DNA of 64,000 bases, taken from positions 1,984,001-2,048,000 of the forward strand of contig JANTUC010000006.1 of the NCBI GenBank assembly GCA_026873275.1. The letters run 5' to 3'. Made by a program: the position numbers and the translations under genes. This DNA is from Pseudopithomyces maydicus (taxonomy: Eukaryota; Ascomycota; Dothideomycetes; Pleosporales; Didymosphaeriaceae). This document shows, piece by piece, positions 11,001 to 22,078 of this stretch (position 1 is its first letter; each line of letters starts with the position of its first letter). The notes below the pieces were generated by a model. The model saw nothing but the letters and a program-made list of their open reading frames with translations. It searched no databases and was not told where the DNA came from.

Positions 11001-11187
11001 CGAACTACACGACAGCCCACAAACGCCTGGATTTGCACATCGACAGGGTACACGATCAAGCTCAAGCTCCATCGGGTCCTCCTCGGAAGTGGTCGACAGT
11101 AGTGACAGGACAGTCATAAGCCCCGATTTTGTATATGCCAGTCCGATGAGAAGCCAGAACGACCCTTCCATTGGCTGGGCTGGTTGA
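8046..11187 (+). CDS. Fungal rhodopsin-like (PTH11-type) 7TM domain fused to FucP-type MFS transporter; apparent 1-nt frameshift
   Basis: Exons: 8046-8330, 8384-8677, 8725-8881 and 8934-11187, with GTACGT, GTATGT and GTAAGT donors on the three introns. The first about 330 residues are a Fung_rhodopsin domain: KKPGWDDYTIVLAWI after helix 1, LQCDPVSAAF, then INIVTIYLSSAPLNIITDLAIFFLPMPLL and MWSAVEINTGIMCACVPTLKPL. A linker of about 110 residues leads without a stop into an MFS domain of the fucose/glucose permease (FHS) type (LFFIWGFAYGLLDTLNAQFQ, ELSANPFI, YVGGQESTST). A Ser-rich cytosolic tail ends the protein. Total is about 996 aa after allowing one missing base. Exon 2 changes frame at the CCCC run 8562-8565. 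One more C restores SPVEPPDTCINIV and makes the total divisible by three. A GPCR-like sensor coupled to a sugar carrier is an attractive reading, but it is inference. Confidence 0.8.
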
Positions 11188-11966
11188 AGCGTTTCGTTGA
11201 TTGAAATTCAGCGTGGAGTTTTTGCATCAGTGGCCATGTACGGCCAGTCTTCTGTCGGCATTGATTGACCTATTACGAGTACCATGTACTACAAATGTGG
11301 GATTTTCTTGGGTATATAACGGAGGGTCAGTTGCGCGACTCTAAATGCACGAATCAAATTACGGTCAGTGTGAGGAGGGTCGGTTTTTTTAGCGTAGGGG
11401 TTTTGGATTGGGGGCAGGTTTTGGGCTTTGGCCAGTCGATACCTCGGCGTCTACACTGCCTTTTCCTGTGTATAGCGTTTGCATCTGGGATTATCCATAA
11501 ATCGTCTGATGAACGTTGCTGGCACATGACTAGCATTGCATGTGTCAGTCGCCTCCAGACGTCCTCGGCCGTTCTCGAGCGAACTAGTTGACGCAAATCA
11601 GATAGACATTCCATCTGCAAATGAAAGTTCAAGTCAAGGCCGGCCATATTACATGCTTCGATGGCAACCGGCAAAGGATATCCCGGTTCGAGTTGGGCAA
11701 GGCCCGCGACTGCGGTGGTCCAGTACCAGTGTCGCCGTGGCGAGGAATGGGCCGAGGTTACCCCACACGTTGCATCCTTCCCCCAGCTTTCCGGCTTGTG
11801 TCGCAACCCTTTATACAGCCGAAGCCGCGATGCTTCCATTTCGCCCATCGCAGAGTCAATTCACGTATCCTCCTTGACATCGCCCACGATAGACCCTGCT
11901 TGCAACAGAGATCACATATCTGCCTAGCTCGCCGTCCTCACATATCCTCTCGATAGCATCACCATC
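11188..11966. other. Intergenic, no gene seen
   Basis: Promoter side of the SCPx thiolase. A 164-codon minus-strand frame (11354-11848) has no recognisable domain and no ATG-supported exon structure, so it was not accepted. Confidence 0.5.
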
Positions 11967-13438
11967 ATGGCGCCACGAGAGAAACAACCCGTCTACGTCC
12001 TTGGCGTGGGCATGACCAAATTCATAAAGCCCCGAGGCAAGGTCGACTACCCTGAGCTCGGTTTCGAAGCTGGCGTGAAAGCAATGCTAGATGCGCAGAT
12101 CAACTACGACGATGTGGACCAGGGCGTAGCATGCTATTGCTATGGCGATTCCACCTGCGGACAACGCGTCTTTTACCAATTCGGGATGACGGGTATTCCG
12201 GTGTACAATGTCAACAACAATTGCTCGACTGGTTCCACTGGCTTGTACATGGGGAGGAACATGATTGCACATGGCGCATCAGACTGCGTTCTTGTCGTTG
12301 GATTCGAGAAGATGTTCCCGGGCAGCCTGCAGACATTTTTCCAAGATCGAGCAAACCCTACCGGGACATCGAGCTTGATCATGAAAGAGACGAGGGGTAT
12401 CACCAAAGCACCTGGTGCGGCCCAGATGTTTGGTAATGCTGGACGCGAGCACATGGAGAAGTATGTCCCCTCATCAAGTTTCTACACCCTTTTCTTTTCT
12501 TTTTACTAGCTGCTTGCGTTCTAAATGAATTCTAACCGCATCTGCGACAGGTACGGTTCCAAACTCGAAGATTTCGCAGAAATCGGCCGCATCAATCACG
12601 CTCACTCAAAGAACAACCCCTACTCCCAGTTCCAAGACGAATATACCCTCGAGCAGGTCCTCAAGGCCCCCATGATCCATGAACCCCTCACAAAGCTGCA
12701 ATGCTGCCCGACTTCGGACGGTTCTGCCGCTGCTGTGCTTGTCTCCCAAGCCTTCCTTGATGCCCGCCCACACCTGAAAGACCAGGCTATCCTCATAGCT
12801 GGACAATGCCTCGCTACCGACAGCCCGCAGCTGTTCAATCGCTCTGCAATCGAGCTCATTGGATACAGCATGTCTGAGCATGCAGCCAAATCAGCGCTGG
12901 AAGAGGCCAAGGTGAGCCCCTTGGACGTGAAGGTCTGCGAGCTGCACGACTGTTTCAGTGCGAATGAGATGGTCACCATCGAAGCACTAGGCCTTGCACC
13001 GAGAGGCAAGGCCCATGAGCTCATCCGCAAGGGCGGCATCACATATGGCCCCAACTCGCAAGTTGTGATCAACCCCTCCGGCGGTTTGATCTCCAAAGGC
13101 CACCCCTCGGCGCCACGGGCCTCGCACAGTGCGCAGAGCTGGTGTGGCATATGCGCGGATGGGCGAACAACCGCTCAGTCAAAGACACCAGGGTGGCTCT
13201 GCAACATAACCTTGGATTGGGCGGTGCTGTTGTCGTGACTGTCTACAAGCGTGCCGATGGTTCAGCTGCGACAGATGTCAGCAATGACGACGTGTCTAGG
13301 AAGACAGGTCTTGGGTACAATCCTGCTGTCCAAGCGAAGGGCTTCACAAAGGAACAGGTTGACAGAGTACGAAGCAAGAAGGCAAGGAGTGAGTGGGCGC
13401 TGCAGGATACCGAGCAGAAGGTAGAGGCGAGGTTCTAG
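11967..13438 (+). CDS. SCP2/SCPx-type thiolase (acetyl-CoA acetyltransferase-like); apparent 1-nt frameshift
   Basis: Two exons, 11967-12460 and 12551-13438, around a 90-nt intron (GTATGT...GACAG). About 460 aa after correction. The nucleophile is Cys86 in NVNNNCSTGSTGLY. The second catalytic region is ELHDCFSANEMVTIEALGL, and the C-terminal NLGLGGAVVVTVYK is typical of the family. SCPx thiolases cleave 3-ketoacyl-CoA, usually branched or sterol side chains, in peroxisomes. No SKL-like PTS1 is visible (the end is KVEARF) and no separate SCP2 lipid-binding domain follows. The frame breaks at the CCCC run 13103-13106. The present frame reads GHPSAPRAS, whereas one added C restores the catalytic GHPLGATGLAQ and everything downstream. 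The rest of the gene is fully conserved, so a sequence error is more likely than a dead gene. Confidence 0.9.
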
Positions 13439-15594
13439 TGGTCTGGAAAGGAAGCGATAGGGGGAATTGATCATCTCGGAAGTGAAGATTTAATCGATGA
13501 CTGCGTTGTTTAGTGCAATGCTATTAAACGTTGCATGAAAAGCCCCCTGCTTAACCCCAGGTGCCGTTTCACATGGGCCAAATTGCGTGAGCGATGAAAA
13601 TGGGTGGTAGTTACCTCTAGAAGTCTACAGATACATACCTAGGTATTGTGTAAGACATGCGACTTGCCAGCCGCCCTGTATGACACGAAAGGAAACGAAT
13701 GGGAAATGCACTGTGGCAGGGGATTGGAAGCCCGATGACGGAGGAGGCCGGCACATGCGAACACTGAAGACGCACTGCCTCATGTGCTCTCTCACATGCA
13801 ATGCGGCGCTGTAAGACAATTGGAGGGAGCAGCAGCTCCATTCTCGGAGATTCAATAGCGACCCTATGAACAACCCATGCACTCGAAAACGTGCGTTTCA
13901 TCCCTGATGCTGGATAGCTTCGGTCAGTCCCTATTTCTCCTTGGGTGGTGGTGGATATATCCATTAGAGGTTAGCGCGTGCCAAGACATGTGTCGAATTC
14001 TTCAAGAGACTGCCCGACTGGCTTTCTCTTTCTTCTTCATACATACATACACGGTCTTGACCTTCTTTCTGGTTGGTTCTGCACTTCCTGAACCCGCCTG
14101 TTCGATAGACCAAGAGTGATGAAGGCTGTTATAATCCTGGGGTTCGTTTTCGCTGGCTTTTCTTGCCAGTCTCGGAGCTCTGGGTTCGCTTTAGGCCCAC
14201 ATACCCGCCGTGACTTTGACTTTGCGTCGCTCGTAGGTGAATTGGACAAGATATGTGGCTGTGCACGGGGCGTCGATATACATAGCCACGTTGTTGTCGA
14301 GGCTCTATTGGCTGTGCACATGTGCTTCACAGCCTGGCTGAGAATACCCTAGGTACCTACTTGGGTATTCTCACGACCGGCGGCGCTTGTTGCCCGAGTT
14401 GGAGCGGGTGCGGCCTCGAAATTGGCGTGCGATCAGCAACCGCATTCCTCTTTGACTGTGTGGTGATGGCCGCGTATGACTCGCGATAATGCATTGCCAA
14501 CGGACGGTGCTCCGATTTCAGGTGTCTGGCTCGGGACGGTGGAAAGAGCAAAGGCCAGTCTCGCGCACCCTGAAAAGCCTTTAGCGTATCCCTTAATGTA
14601 CAATACCTAGATATGTCAAGCCTTAACGGAAGGGGTGGCATCTTGCGCTCACTGCTCCCATCGAGAGGGTGGGATCAACAGCACTGAGTGGAGAGAGCAC
14701 AAGGTCGGACCGGCGTTGGCAGACACGCAGGAGGAGGCAACAAGACGGCCACTGGTCATTGTGGCGTTCCTACAGCAGAGCGCCGTGACAGTTGGTCCAG
14801 TGCCGCACTGCATTGGCCGATTCGCATCATTGGGCGAGCGTGATCACTGCAAAAAGTCGTCATGCCGGTTGATACTCCTGGAAAGCTTGTCCTTTTGGTT
14901 CCGATGATGGTACAAGCACGCAGCTGAGCGTTCCCCGCAGCTGTGGTTCCGAGAGGGGGGCCTGTCCGGTGGTTCATAACGCATCCATCCGATGATCCCA
15001 GCTGTCGCTCGTGTCACAGAGGCGTGCCAAAGCCGCTGAAGGGCGACTGCTCCATGCTATTGTGAAATAGCCAGCCCATGTCTCTGACCCAACGTACAGT
15101 GCCTAGCACGCCATGATGAGCTAGCTGGCCAGACATCTCGTCTTAGACCTGATGATCCCTACCGTTTCTCGCATTCTCGAACCGTGAACCGGGATCGCGC
15201 CACGCTTGGCGAGACCGGCCATCCGCCAAAGTCCCCTTCCGCCGCCTAACATGCACTATTGGAGCACGCGTCTCACAGCAGCAGCATGGCTGAGAATTGG
15301 CGTCCCAAAGGCCGCCAACGCGTCGCGCAACGGTCAGCATCTGGATGAACTCCCCGGCTCATCCACAAATGAAAGGACCGATTGAGCACGAGACAAGTCT
15401 TTGCTTTCGCTGCGCTTCCCTGGTTACCTAGTGCGCCCTCTTCCGCCCTGCCATAATCCTCCAGCGGCTTGCACTTCGCTGTCCAGCCGGCCGCTGCCTC
15501 TTTCAACTGCTGCCTTTGCTCCTCTTCCTTGACGTATTTTCCGTCTTCCAATTGCTCCATGTCTGTGCGTCCCTGTGGGGTATGAACGCCAGCC
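13439..15594. other. Gene-poor stretch of 2.1 kb
   Basis: No frame has recognisable protein content, and no tRNA, rRNA or clear repeat was found. Open frames on both strands are short and overlap one another, as expected by chance. Old, unrecognisable relics cannot be excluded. Confidence 0.5.
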
Positions 15595-18243
15595 ATGGCA
15601 TCGATACGGCGTTTCGTTTTCGCCGCAATCGTACTCGTTTCGCCGTCGCTGCAGGAAAAGGACCCCATTACAGATTTCTGTCGGCGATGGGGACACCAAA
15701 CTGCCCAAGTGGACGGAAAGCTCTACATAGATGGAGGACAAGTGACATGGAATCCCATGTCTACCAACCCGCTCAACTACACCAGTACAGTCCCCTGCGT
15801 TGAGTCGTGACCAGTCTCCATCTGACGAACCTTTTTAGACACATGGCTCCTCTACAGTGACCTTAATTCCACCACCCAGGGCGTCGGGATGCCCGAGCAA
15901 CACGCGAACCTCACCAAGAATTCCACCGTGCCCAGCGTGTCCGGCGGTGTGCTGTGGGCCGACAATGTCAATAAATGCTTTTACCAATTTGGCGGCGAGT
16001 ACCAAAGTGACCCGAAGGAATTCAGCTTCTGGACGTACGATACAAGATTGAATCAATGGAACGAATCCAACCCCGAAAGCAACGTCGCATCGCTGTCGCG
16101 GGTCGCCTATGGGGCGGGGACGCAGATCGAAGACTTTGGATATGGCTATTATCTGGGAGGATACATCAACAACCTGACGTCTCCGGACTGGACGGGAGGG
16201 CAGATCACCACCGGGAATCTGATATCATTTGACTTTTCTGCCGGCCAGTTGAATAACAACAGTGGTCCACCCGACAACTACGGGCGAGCGGAGGGGCAAT
16301 TGGTATACCTTCCGGCGTCCGATGGAGGTCTATTGGTCTATTTTGGAGGCATTGAAGACCCAAATCGCAATGGCAGCGTTCGGCCAGTACGTTCCACATT
16401 CGTCGTTCTCCCAAACGTGTACTAATCGTGAAGCAGGCCAACATGAGCGTGAGAAAGACTTCGGTATCTGTGTAGAGATCATGTGCTCATTTTCACTAGA
16501 CAATCCATATATACGACATATCCTCGAATAAATGGTATACGCAGCAAGCGTCTGGACAAGTACCAGACGCCAGACGGCAATTCTGCGCTGGTGCCACGTG
16601 GGCGGACGATCAGTCATCATACAACATGTGAGTGTCTTCCTCTGAACCGTGACCACTATCTCAACTAACTGCGGAAAGCTATCTGTATGGGGGATTTGCT
16701 GCTGATGGCCCTGGCGGGTACGACGATGCATACGTACTCTCTTTACCCTCGTTCAGATGGATCAACGTGTTTAGCACGGGAAACAGCACTAACACTCAGC
16801 CTTTCCCACATGGAGCATGTTCTGCAAATGTAATCAACCGAGACCAAATGATGGTCATTGGGGGCTGGTTCACGAATTCTTCATTTACCGACTGTGACTC
16901 GCCGAATTCGCAAGGGCAGCACAACAGTAAGCCAGCTGAGGTACCCGAGCGATCTAACATTCAAGCTGATTCTGATTCTTAGTGAATCTTGGTTACAATG
17001 GCCAAGAAAACGTTCTCTGGGATAAGTATGACCCGTCAGCAACGAAGTACTTTGTGCCTACCCCTGTGATTTCGGTTATCGGAGGAGGGTGAGTATTGTT
17101 GTCGTATTGGCACTCTCACTACTGTCTCTAACAAACTATAGACCTACGGGAGGAGCTACCTTGACAAAGCCGTCCAGTTGGGACAATGGTGATCTCGGTG
17201 TTTACTTCGATCGTCAGGCGACGTTCACAGCACGATCAGCAACTCGCATAGTCCCAACAGGAACCGCCGACCCCTCAAGCATGGGCAAGTCCAAGAAGAC
17301 AAATGTGGGAGCTATCGCAGGAGGTGTCGTGGGAGGACTTGCCGGGCTAATTTTGTTATTGCTGCTAGTTTTGTACTGCCTGCATCGTCGCAAAAAAGCC
17401 CTCAAAGCCAACGGAGAGAAGGACCATTCGCCACCTGTGGCTCCTGTTGAGCTAGCAGCGACCTCGCCACTGCAAGAGTTGGCATCACCAGGCGCAATTA
17501 AATACATGAGTCTACAGCAACAGCCCGACATGAATTCCCACCCAGCATATTCCGGACCCAATTCAATACACTCGCGCTCACCAAGCGACGACCAATTGCA
17601 TCCCGGACTTGTTTCACCGTACCAGCCGCAACAATACCCTACATCTCCTACAACAGCCAGCTACCCTTCGCCGTATAATACGGAACACACTCTTCCAAAC
17701 TACGCCCATCAGGAACACTACAATTATAATAATCAACACTTTAATGCTTACGATACCCAAATTCACGATTCTAATGCTTATCCCTTACCACCTAGCGCTG
17801 CACTACAACGCGAATACTCCTACCCTACACCGACATCGCCCACCCATCCTCACGCGTTCCTGCCCATTAATCAGTATCAACAACATCAACAACACCAGGT
17901 TTACTATCCGCCTCCGCCAGATCCATCGACTCGATCGCGCTCGCATCAATCGCACCAATCTTCACATACACACTCGGACCGGATGACAAGTCCGGAGGGA
18001 ACACAGTTCAGTGGAGCTGATAGGCATACGAGATCACCACCGAGTACAACGCAAACACCCGCTCAATTCTACGCGCAACCTGTGCCTGTCAGAGGACCCG
18101 GTGTCCTTAGTGGTAGTGGTCTGGCCCCCCCGACGGGATTTAGTGACGAGACAGGGAGCTTCAATGACAGTGGGAGTATGAGGAGTATAGACAGCAGGAA
18201 GAGGCCGGTGAGAGGCAGATTTGTGGAAGTAGACGATCTCTGA
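15595..18243 (+). CDS. Kelch-repeat membrane-anchored cell-surface protein
   Basis: Seven exons: 15595-15784, 15839-16386, 16437-16448, 16500-16627, 16679-16926, 16983-17088 and 17142-18243 (777 aa). All phases agree and every intron is GT-AG, 50-56 nt long. Exon 3 is only 12 nt (Ala-Asn-Met-Ser), giving ANMSTIHIYDISSNKWY across its junctions. A signal peptide (about 1-20) leads into an extracellular kelch/galactose-oxidase-like propeller with blades such as VSGGVLWADNVNKCFYQFGG, RRQFCAGATWADDQSSYN, IYLYGGFAADGPGGYDD and VISVIGGGPTGGAT. One transmembrane helix lies at about 467-491 (GAIAGGVVGGLAG plus a Leu run, then HRRKK). The long cytosolic tail is rich in Pro, Gln, His, Ser and Tyr. Fungal proteins of this form are widespread; ligand and role are unknown. 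No catalytic copper residues of galactose oxidase could be assigned. Confidence 0.85.
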
Positions 18244-20322
18244 GCAGGCGCATTATTTTTGGTATTCATATGTTGCAGAAAAGCGGAGCGGATCAGTAGC
18301 AGTGCCCTTCGATTTAGGAAGAACGGATCCTGGCAAGATTTCAGTCGCAGGGTACGCATTTTTCAGTATCATGTGGCGTTAGTCAGGACAGTTTTTTTTT
18401 TTTTTTTTGGGGGGGGGGGGGGGAGGGGGGGTCACTCTGCAATCAGATGTTTGGGCGTACTTCATGCTTGTGTTTTTGTAACTTTACTGGAAATCCAGAG
18501 AGAAAATAGTAAATAATCCCAAACGGCTATCAAATGGGATGAGTGTGCCGCCACTGTCAGCTAAAACAATCCCAGGATGTACTCAGATCTGTAGGAAGTG
18601 CGCAATCCTAACCTACGCAAAGCTGGAAGCAAATATATAATGCTAATCCTGAACTGATAAATCGATAGCGCACGAAGTATCCTGATCAAGGGTACAACAG
18701 ACACAGACCATCTGTCTATACCTCTGAACAATTTGTAACTCACGTCAGAGTGGGCAAAAAGTCATGCGTATAAGAGGGCCCTCGATTCGATGGCAATAGC
18801 AGTCAATGATCTTACGCTGCTGAAGCAACCCTCTCATCATGCAATGAGTAAGACAAGGAAGCATATACGCGATCTAAGTCTGATACAAGGATCGACCACG
18901 TTGTACTGTGTAACTAGCAAATCTGACTCTCAGTTCTTCAGCTTTGAGTCCAAGACCGCATGAGGCTGCTCTCGGCGTAAGTGGCTTCACTCGAGTCAGC
19001 CCTATATGGCAGCAGCTGCAAGGCACCACCGAAGCGAAGTGGCTAAACGGACCGGGTCCCACGACGTACCGTGCATCAACTTCCAGGCCCAGCCGCGGCT
19101 AATGGTTTACGGCGCCAACATATGTCATCCCAAAGCAGTGTCTTGCGCTACAAAACTTGAAGTATGTAAACTGGTTTTGACGCATTACACCAATCTGTTC
19201 CGCATTCAAAATATAGACAAAAGCTTACTAAGATATGGGTACTTCGCACATGCTCCATACTCCCCTTCCTGGACGAATACCACTTTGTTCAGGGTTTGAA
19301 TAAACTTCCTTCTTGAAAGCTAGAAACAGCCAAGGCGAATAAAATCATATTTTGACGCCAGTGAAGTCAGCAAACGACCCAACATCATTGTCTCCCAGGT
19401 ATGACCTCTCCAATGTACTGTTATAAAAAACGGTAAGCATCAGCAGGGAACCGTCCCGTGAGATAGATCTAATTGACAGGATTGGCATGTTCGGAAAGGG
19501 TGCCTCCTTTTAAGTATGCGCACTGAGTCTTGCTTAGAACTTATAATGGGAACATGCTGCAATTCCATTGAATAGTCGTGATTCATCTACTATGCTTGAG
19601 AACAGATATGTCAGGCAAAGCGGAAGTACTCAACCAGCTATTTGACTATACAATATGGCGGGCTTGCTCGAGCAGGACCGAATCAGTCAGTAGTCTGACA
19701 TCTACGTGCTCGGGATAGTTGGAGCTAGAGAGATTCCAGAATCTATGCACATTGTGCGCAATCGTGCTCCTCTCTTACGTGCGCCGCGAAGACGCTAACC
19801 AGACAGAACAATGTAGAATGCCCACGTGCTTTGGGCTTGGGCTCGCTAAAACACGCGACACCGTTAGACTCGTGGCGTAGCATGTCCGGGGTCCTGGGGA
19901 AAACTTACCGTACTCACACTTGGCGAACGTCATTACCAGCTACTTTAGGATATATAACCTATACGCCTTCTAACACTACAATGTTTATGTGCACTAGATA
20001 CCCGAACACGGACAAATGAACTTGGCGATGCTTTCTGACGGTCTATTGAGCAGGAATCGAGACAGATACATTGTGGCTTCTCCGATCCAGACACGAAATG
20101 CAATCCTCTATACCCCTTAAGCGAAACCAATTCCAAGTATTTTCTCTTTGTTACCTGTATGAGCCTGCTCATGTCGGCTACATAGCCTCACTGTTATGAC
20201 TATAAGATGATCTCAGAGCCAGCAAAGTAATACACATCACAAGCACCTTACAACTCTCTCTTCACCTTCAGCACCGTACTATCTTCATACCCACAGTCAC
20301 AACCACTTGAATCCTATTAAAT
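18244..20322. other. Gene-poor, AT-richer stretch with homopolymer block
   Basis: About 2.1 kb without a recognisable gene. Apart from the T/G block near 18.4 kb, the sequence is AT-richer than its surroundings. It could be an old degraded repeat, but no terminal repeats or transposase frames were seen. Confidence 0.5.
18392..18431. repeat. T17-G15-A-G7 homopolymer block
   Basis: A run of 17 T is followed directly by 15 G, one A and 7 G, about 150 bp after the stop of the kelch gene. Adjacent poly-T and poly-G tracts are uncommon in fungal DNA. They can be real low-complexity sequence or a library, read-end or contig-joining artefact. Confidence 0.9.
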
Positions 20323-21653
20323 ATGAAGACTACGTTCGCTCTCGTAGCATATATTGCTGCTGTCCTTGCCCAGTCACCAAGCCTTTCGGAATTGATTGAG
20401 TCTCAATCCGACCTCAGCATCCTCGGCACCGCCCTCGGCCTTGTACCTGAGCTTGCTGAGACACTTACTGGCTTGAGCGGCATCACTATCCTTGCGCCCA
20501 CTGATTCTGCGTTCCAGGCTCTCCTCGGTGGGGAGACCACCCAGGAAGGCTTCTCTATTAGCCAGCGCGACGCCAAGGCTGTTGCGAGAATCCTTTCTTA
20601 CCACGTTCTTAACGGCACATATACCTCTTCCGATTTCAGTGAAGTCCCCACCTATGTCAACTCCCTCTTACTTCCCTCCTCAGAAGATCCATTCCCATCG
20701 AATGTTACGGAAGGACAGAATGTGGGCTTGGTCTTAGACGGGGAGAACGCTACTATCCTGAGTGGAGACCTGCAGACTGCCACCGTTTCCCAAGCTGTAT
20801 GTACGTTGGGTGTAGAAGAGCTCTACCTGCTAACTCTACTAGGACATCAAAGCTGCTAACGATGTGACCGTTCACAAAATCGACGAAGTGTTGATCATCC
20901 CTGCCCTCCTTTCCGGAACCCTGTCTCGTCTCCCTCAAGTTGGCGTGAGCGCCGCCATCGGTGCTCTTACAGCAACCGATCTGGTTCAAACTGTCGATAC
21001 CATTGCGGACCTTACCATCTTTGTCCCGAACAACGAGGCTTTTACTGGGGCTGCCTCTGCTTTTGCAAATGCTAGCATCGAGACACTCACCAATGTGCTC
21101 ACCTACCATGCTGTTGCTGGTGCCGTTGTGTTTGCTAGCGATGTCACCAACACCACTGTCGCGACAGTCAACGGAAATGACATTACTCTGAGTGTTGGCA
21201 CCGACGGCACTGTCTACGTAGACAACGCCAAAGTCATTTTCCCCAACATCATTTTGAGTAACGGTGTAGCTCACATAATCGACACGTAAGTGACAGGAAA
21301 TGCAAGATACTTGCGCAAGTACTGACATGACTAGTGTACTCAACCCCGAGAACGAGGTCGAAAGCCCCTCTCCTGCTACCACCCCTACTCCTGCTTTCTC
21401 TGGTGCTTCTGCGATTGGTACCGATGTCCCATTCACTTCTGGTGTCAGTTTAGTCGGAACTGGTTTCATCAGCATTCCCGCTGTCGCAACCACAGCACAG
21501 TTCGTTGCACCTGGAGGCGCCAACGGCACCGCTATCAGCACGCCCACGGCTTCTCCCTCCCCATCCACCTCTGAATTTCCGGGTGCGGCCAACAAGGTCA
21601 AGGGTGTCTTTGGCGGCATGGTAATTGGCCTTGGTATGGCTTTCATGTGGTAA
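20323..21653 (+). CDS. Two-domain fasciclin (FAS1) GPI-anchored protein
   Basis: Three exons: 20323-20796, 20843-21285 and 21335-21653 (411 aa). Introns are 46 and 49 nt with GTATGT and GTAAGT donors. A signal peptide (residues 1-16, cut near VLAQ) precedes two FAS1 domains. The first has GITILAPTDSAFQALL and ILSYHVLNGTYTSSD. The second has DLTIFVPNNEAFTGA, NVLTYHAVAGAVVFASD and a closing VIFPNIILSNGVAHIIDTVL. The C-terminus is Ser/Thr/Pro-rich and ends in a hydrophobic segment (GGMVIGLGMAFMW), consistent with a GPI anchor. Several N-glycosylation sites (NGT, NVT, NAT, NAS) are visible. FAS1 proteins act in adhesion at cell surface or wall. Its neighbours do not indicate a pathway. Confidence 0.9.
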
Positions 21654-22078
21654 GGTTGGATTGGTTCTCTATTCGGACAGTATTGCTTGTATCATAAACC
21701 GGTTGCATTTTGATGTCTGGAAGACACGGGGTAATGATTAATAATGTAATGCTTTTGGAACTCAATTTCAATATGACGTGTTGGGCGGGGGTATTCTTGT
21801 ATGCGGCACACAAATCCTTTCACAGTGTCCGATACCTATTTCCTAAAGTATTTTTAAAACGACTACCATTGATATAGTATAGAGATCTTAGCACATGCAG
21901 GTGACAGTGTAGAAAACCAATCTTGCAACGCACGGCCTTTCCTTGTTCTAATCGTCTGTCTACCCGCTAAATTAACTCTTGAAATATCTTTAGTGGACCT
22001 TTCCAACAAGATGAGTTGCTGGTGAATCGTTCCTAATGCGGATCATAATTCTATCGTGAAGCTTGGACCTTCCCTCAA
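21654..22078. other. Intergenic between convergent features
   Basis: 3' flanks of the fasciclin gene and of the MFS pseudogene. No feature seen. Confidence 0.6.

Noticed and set aside
11354..11848. 164-codon minus-strand open frame upstream of the thiolase
   Set aside because: It has no recognisable domain or splice-supported partner exon and lies in a promoter region with overlapping frames on the other strand.
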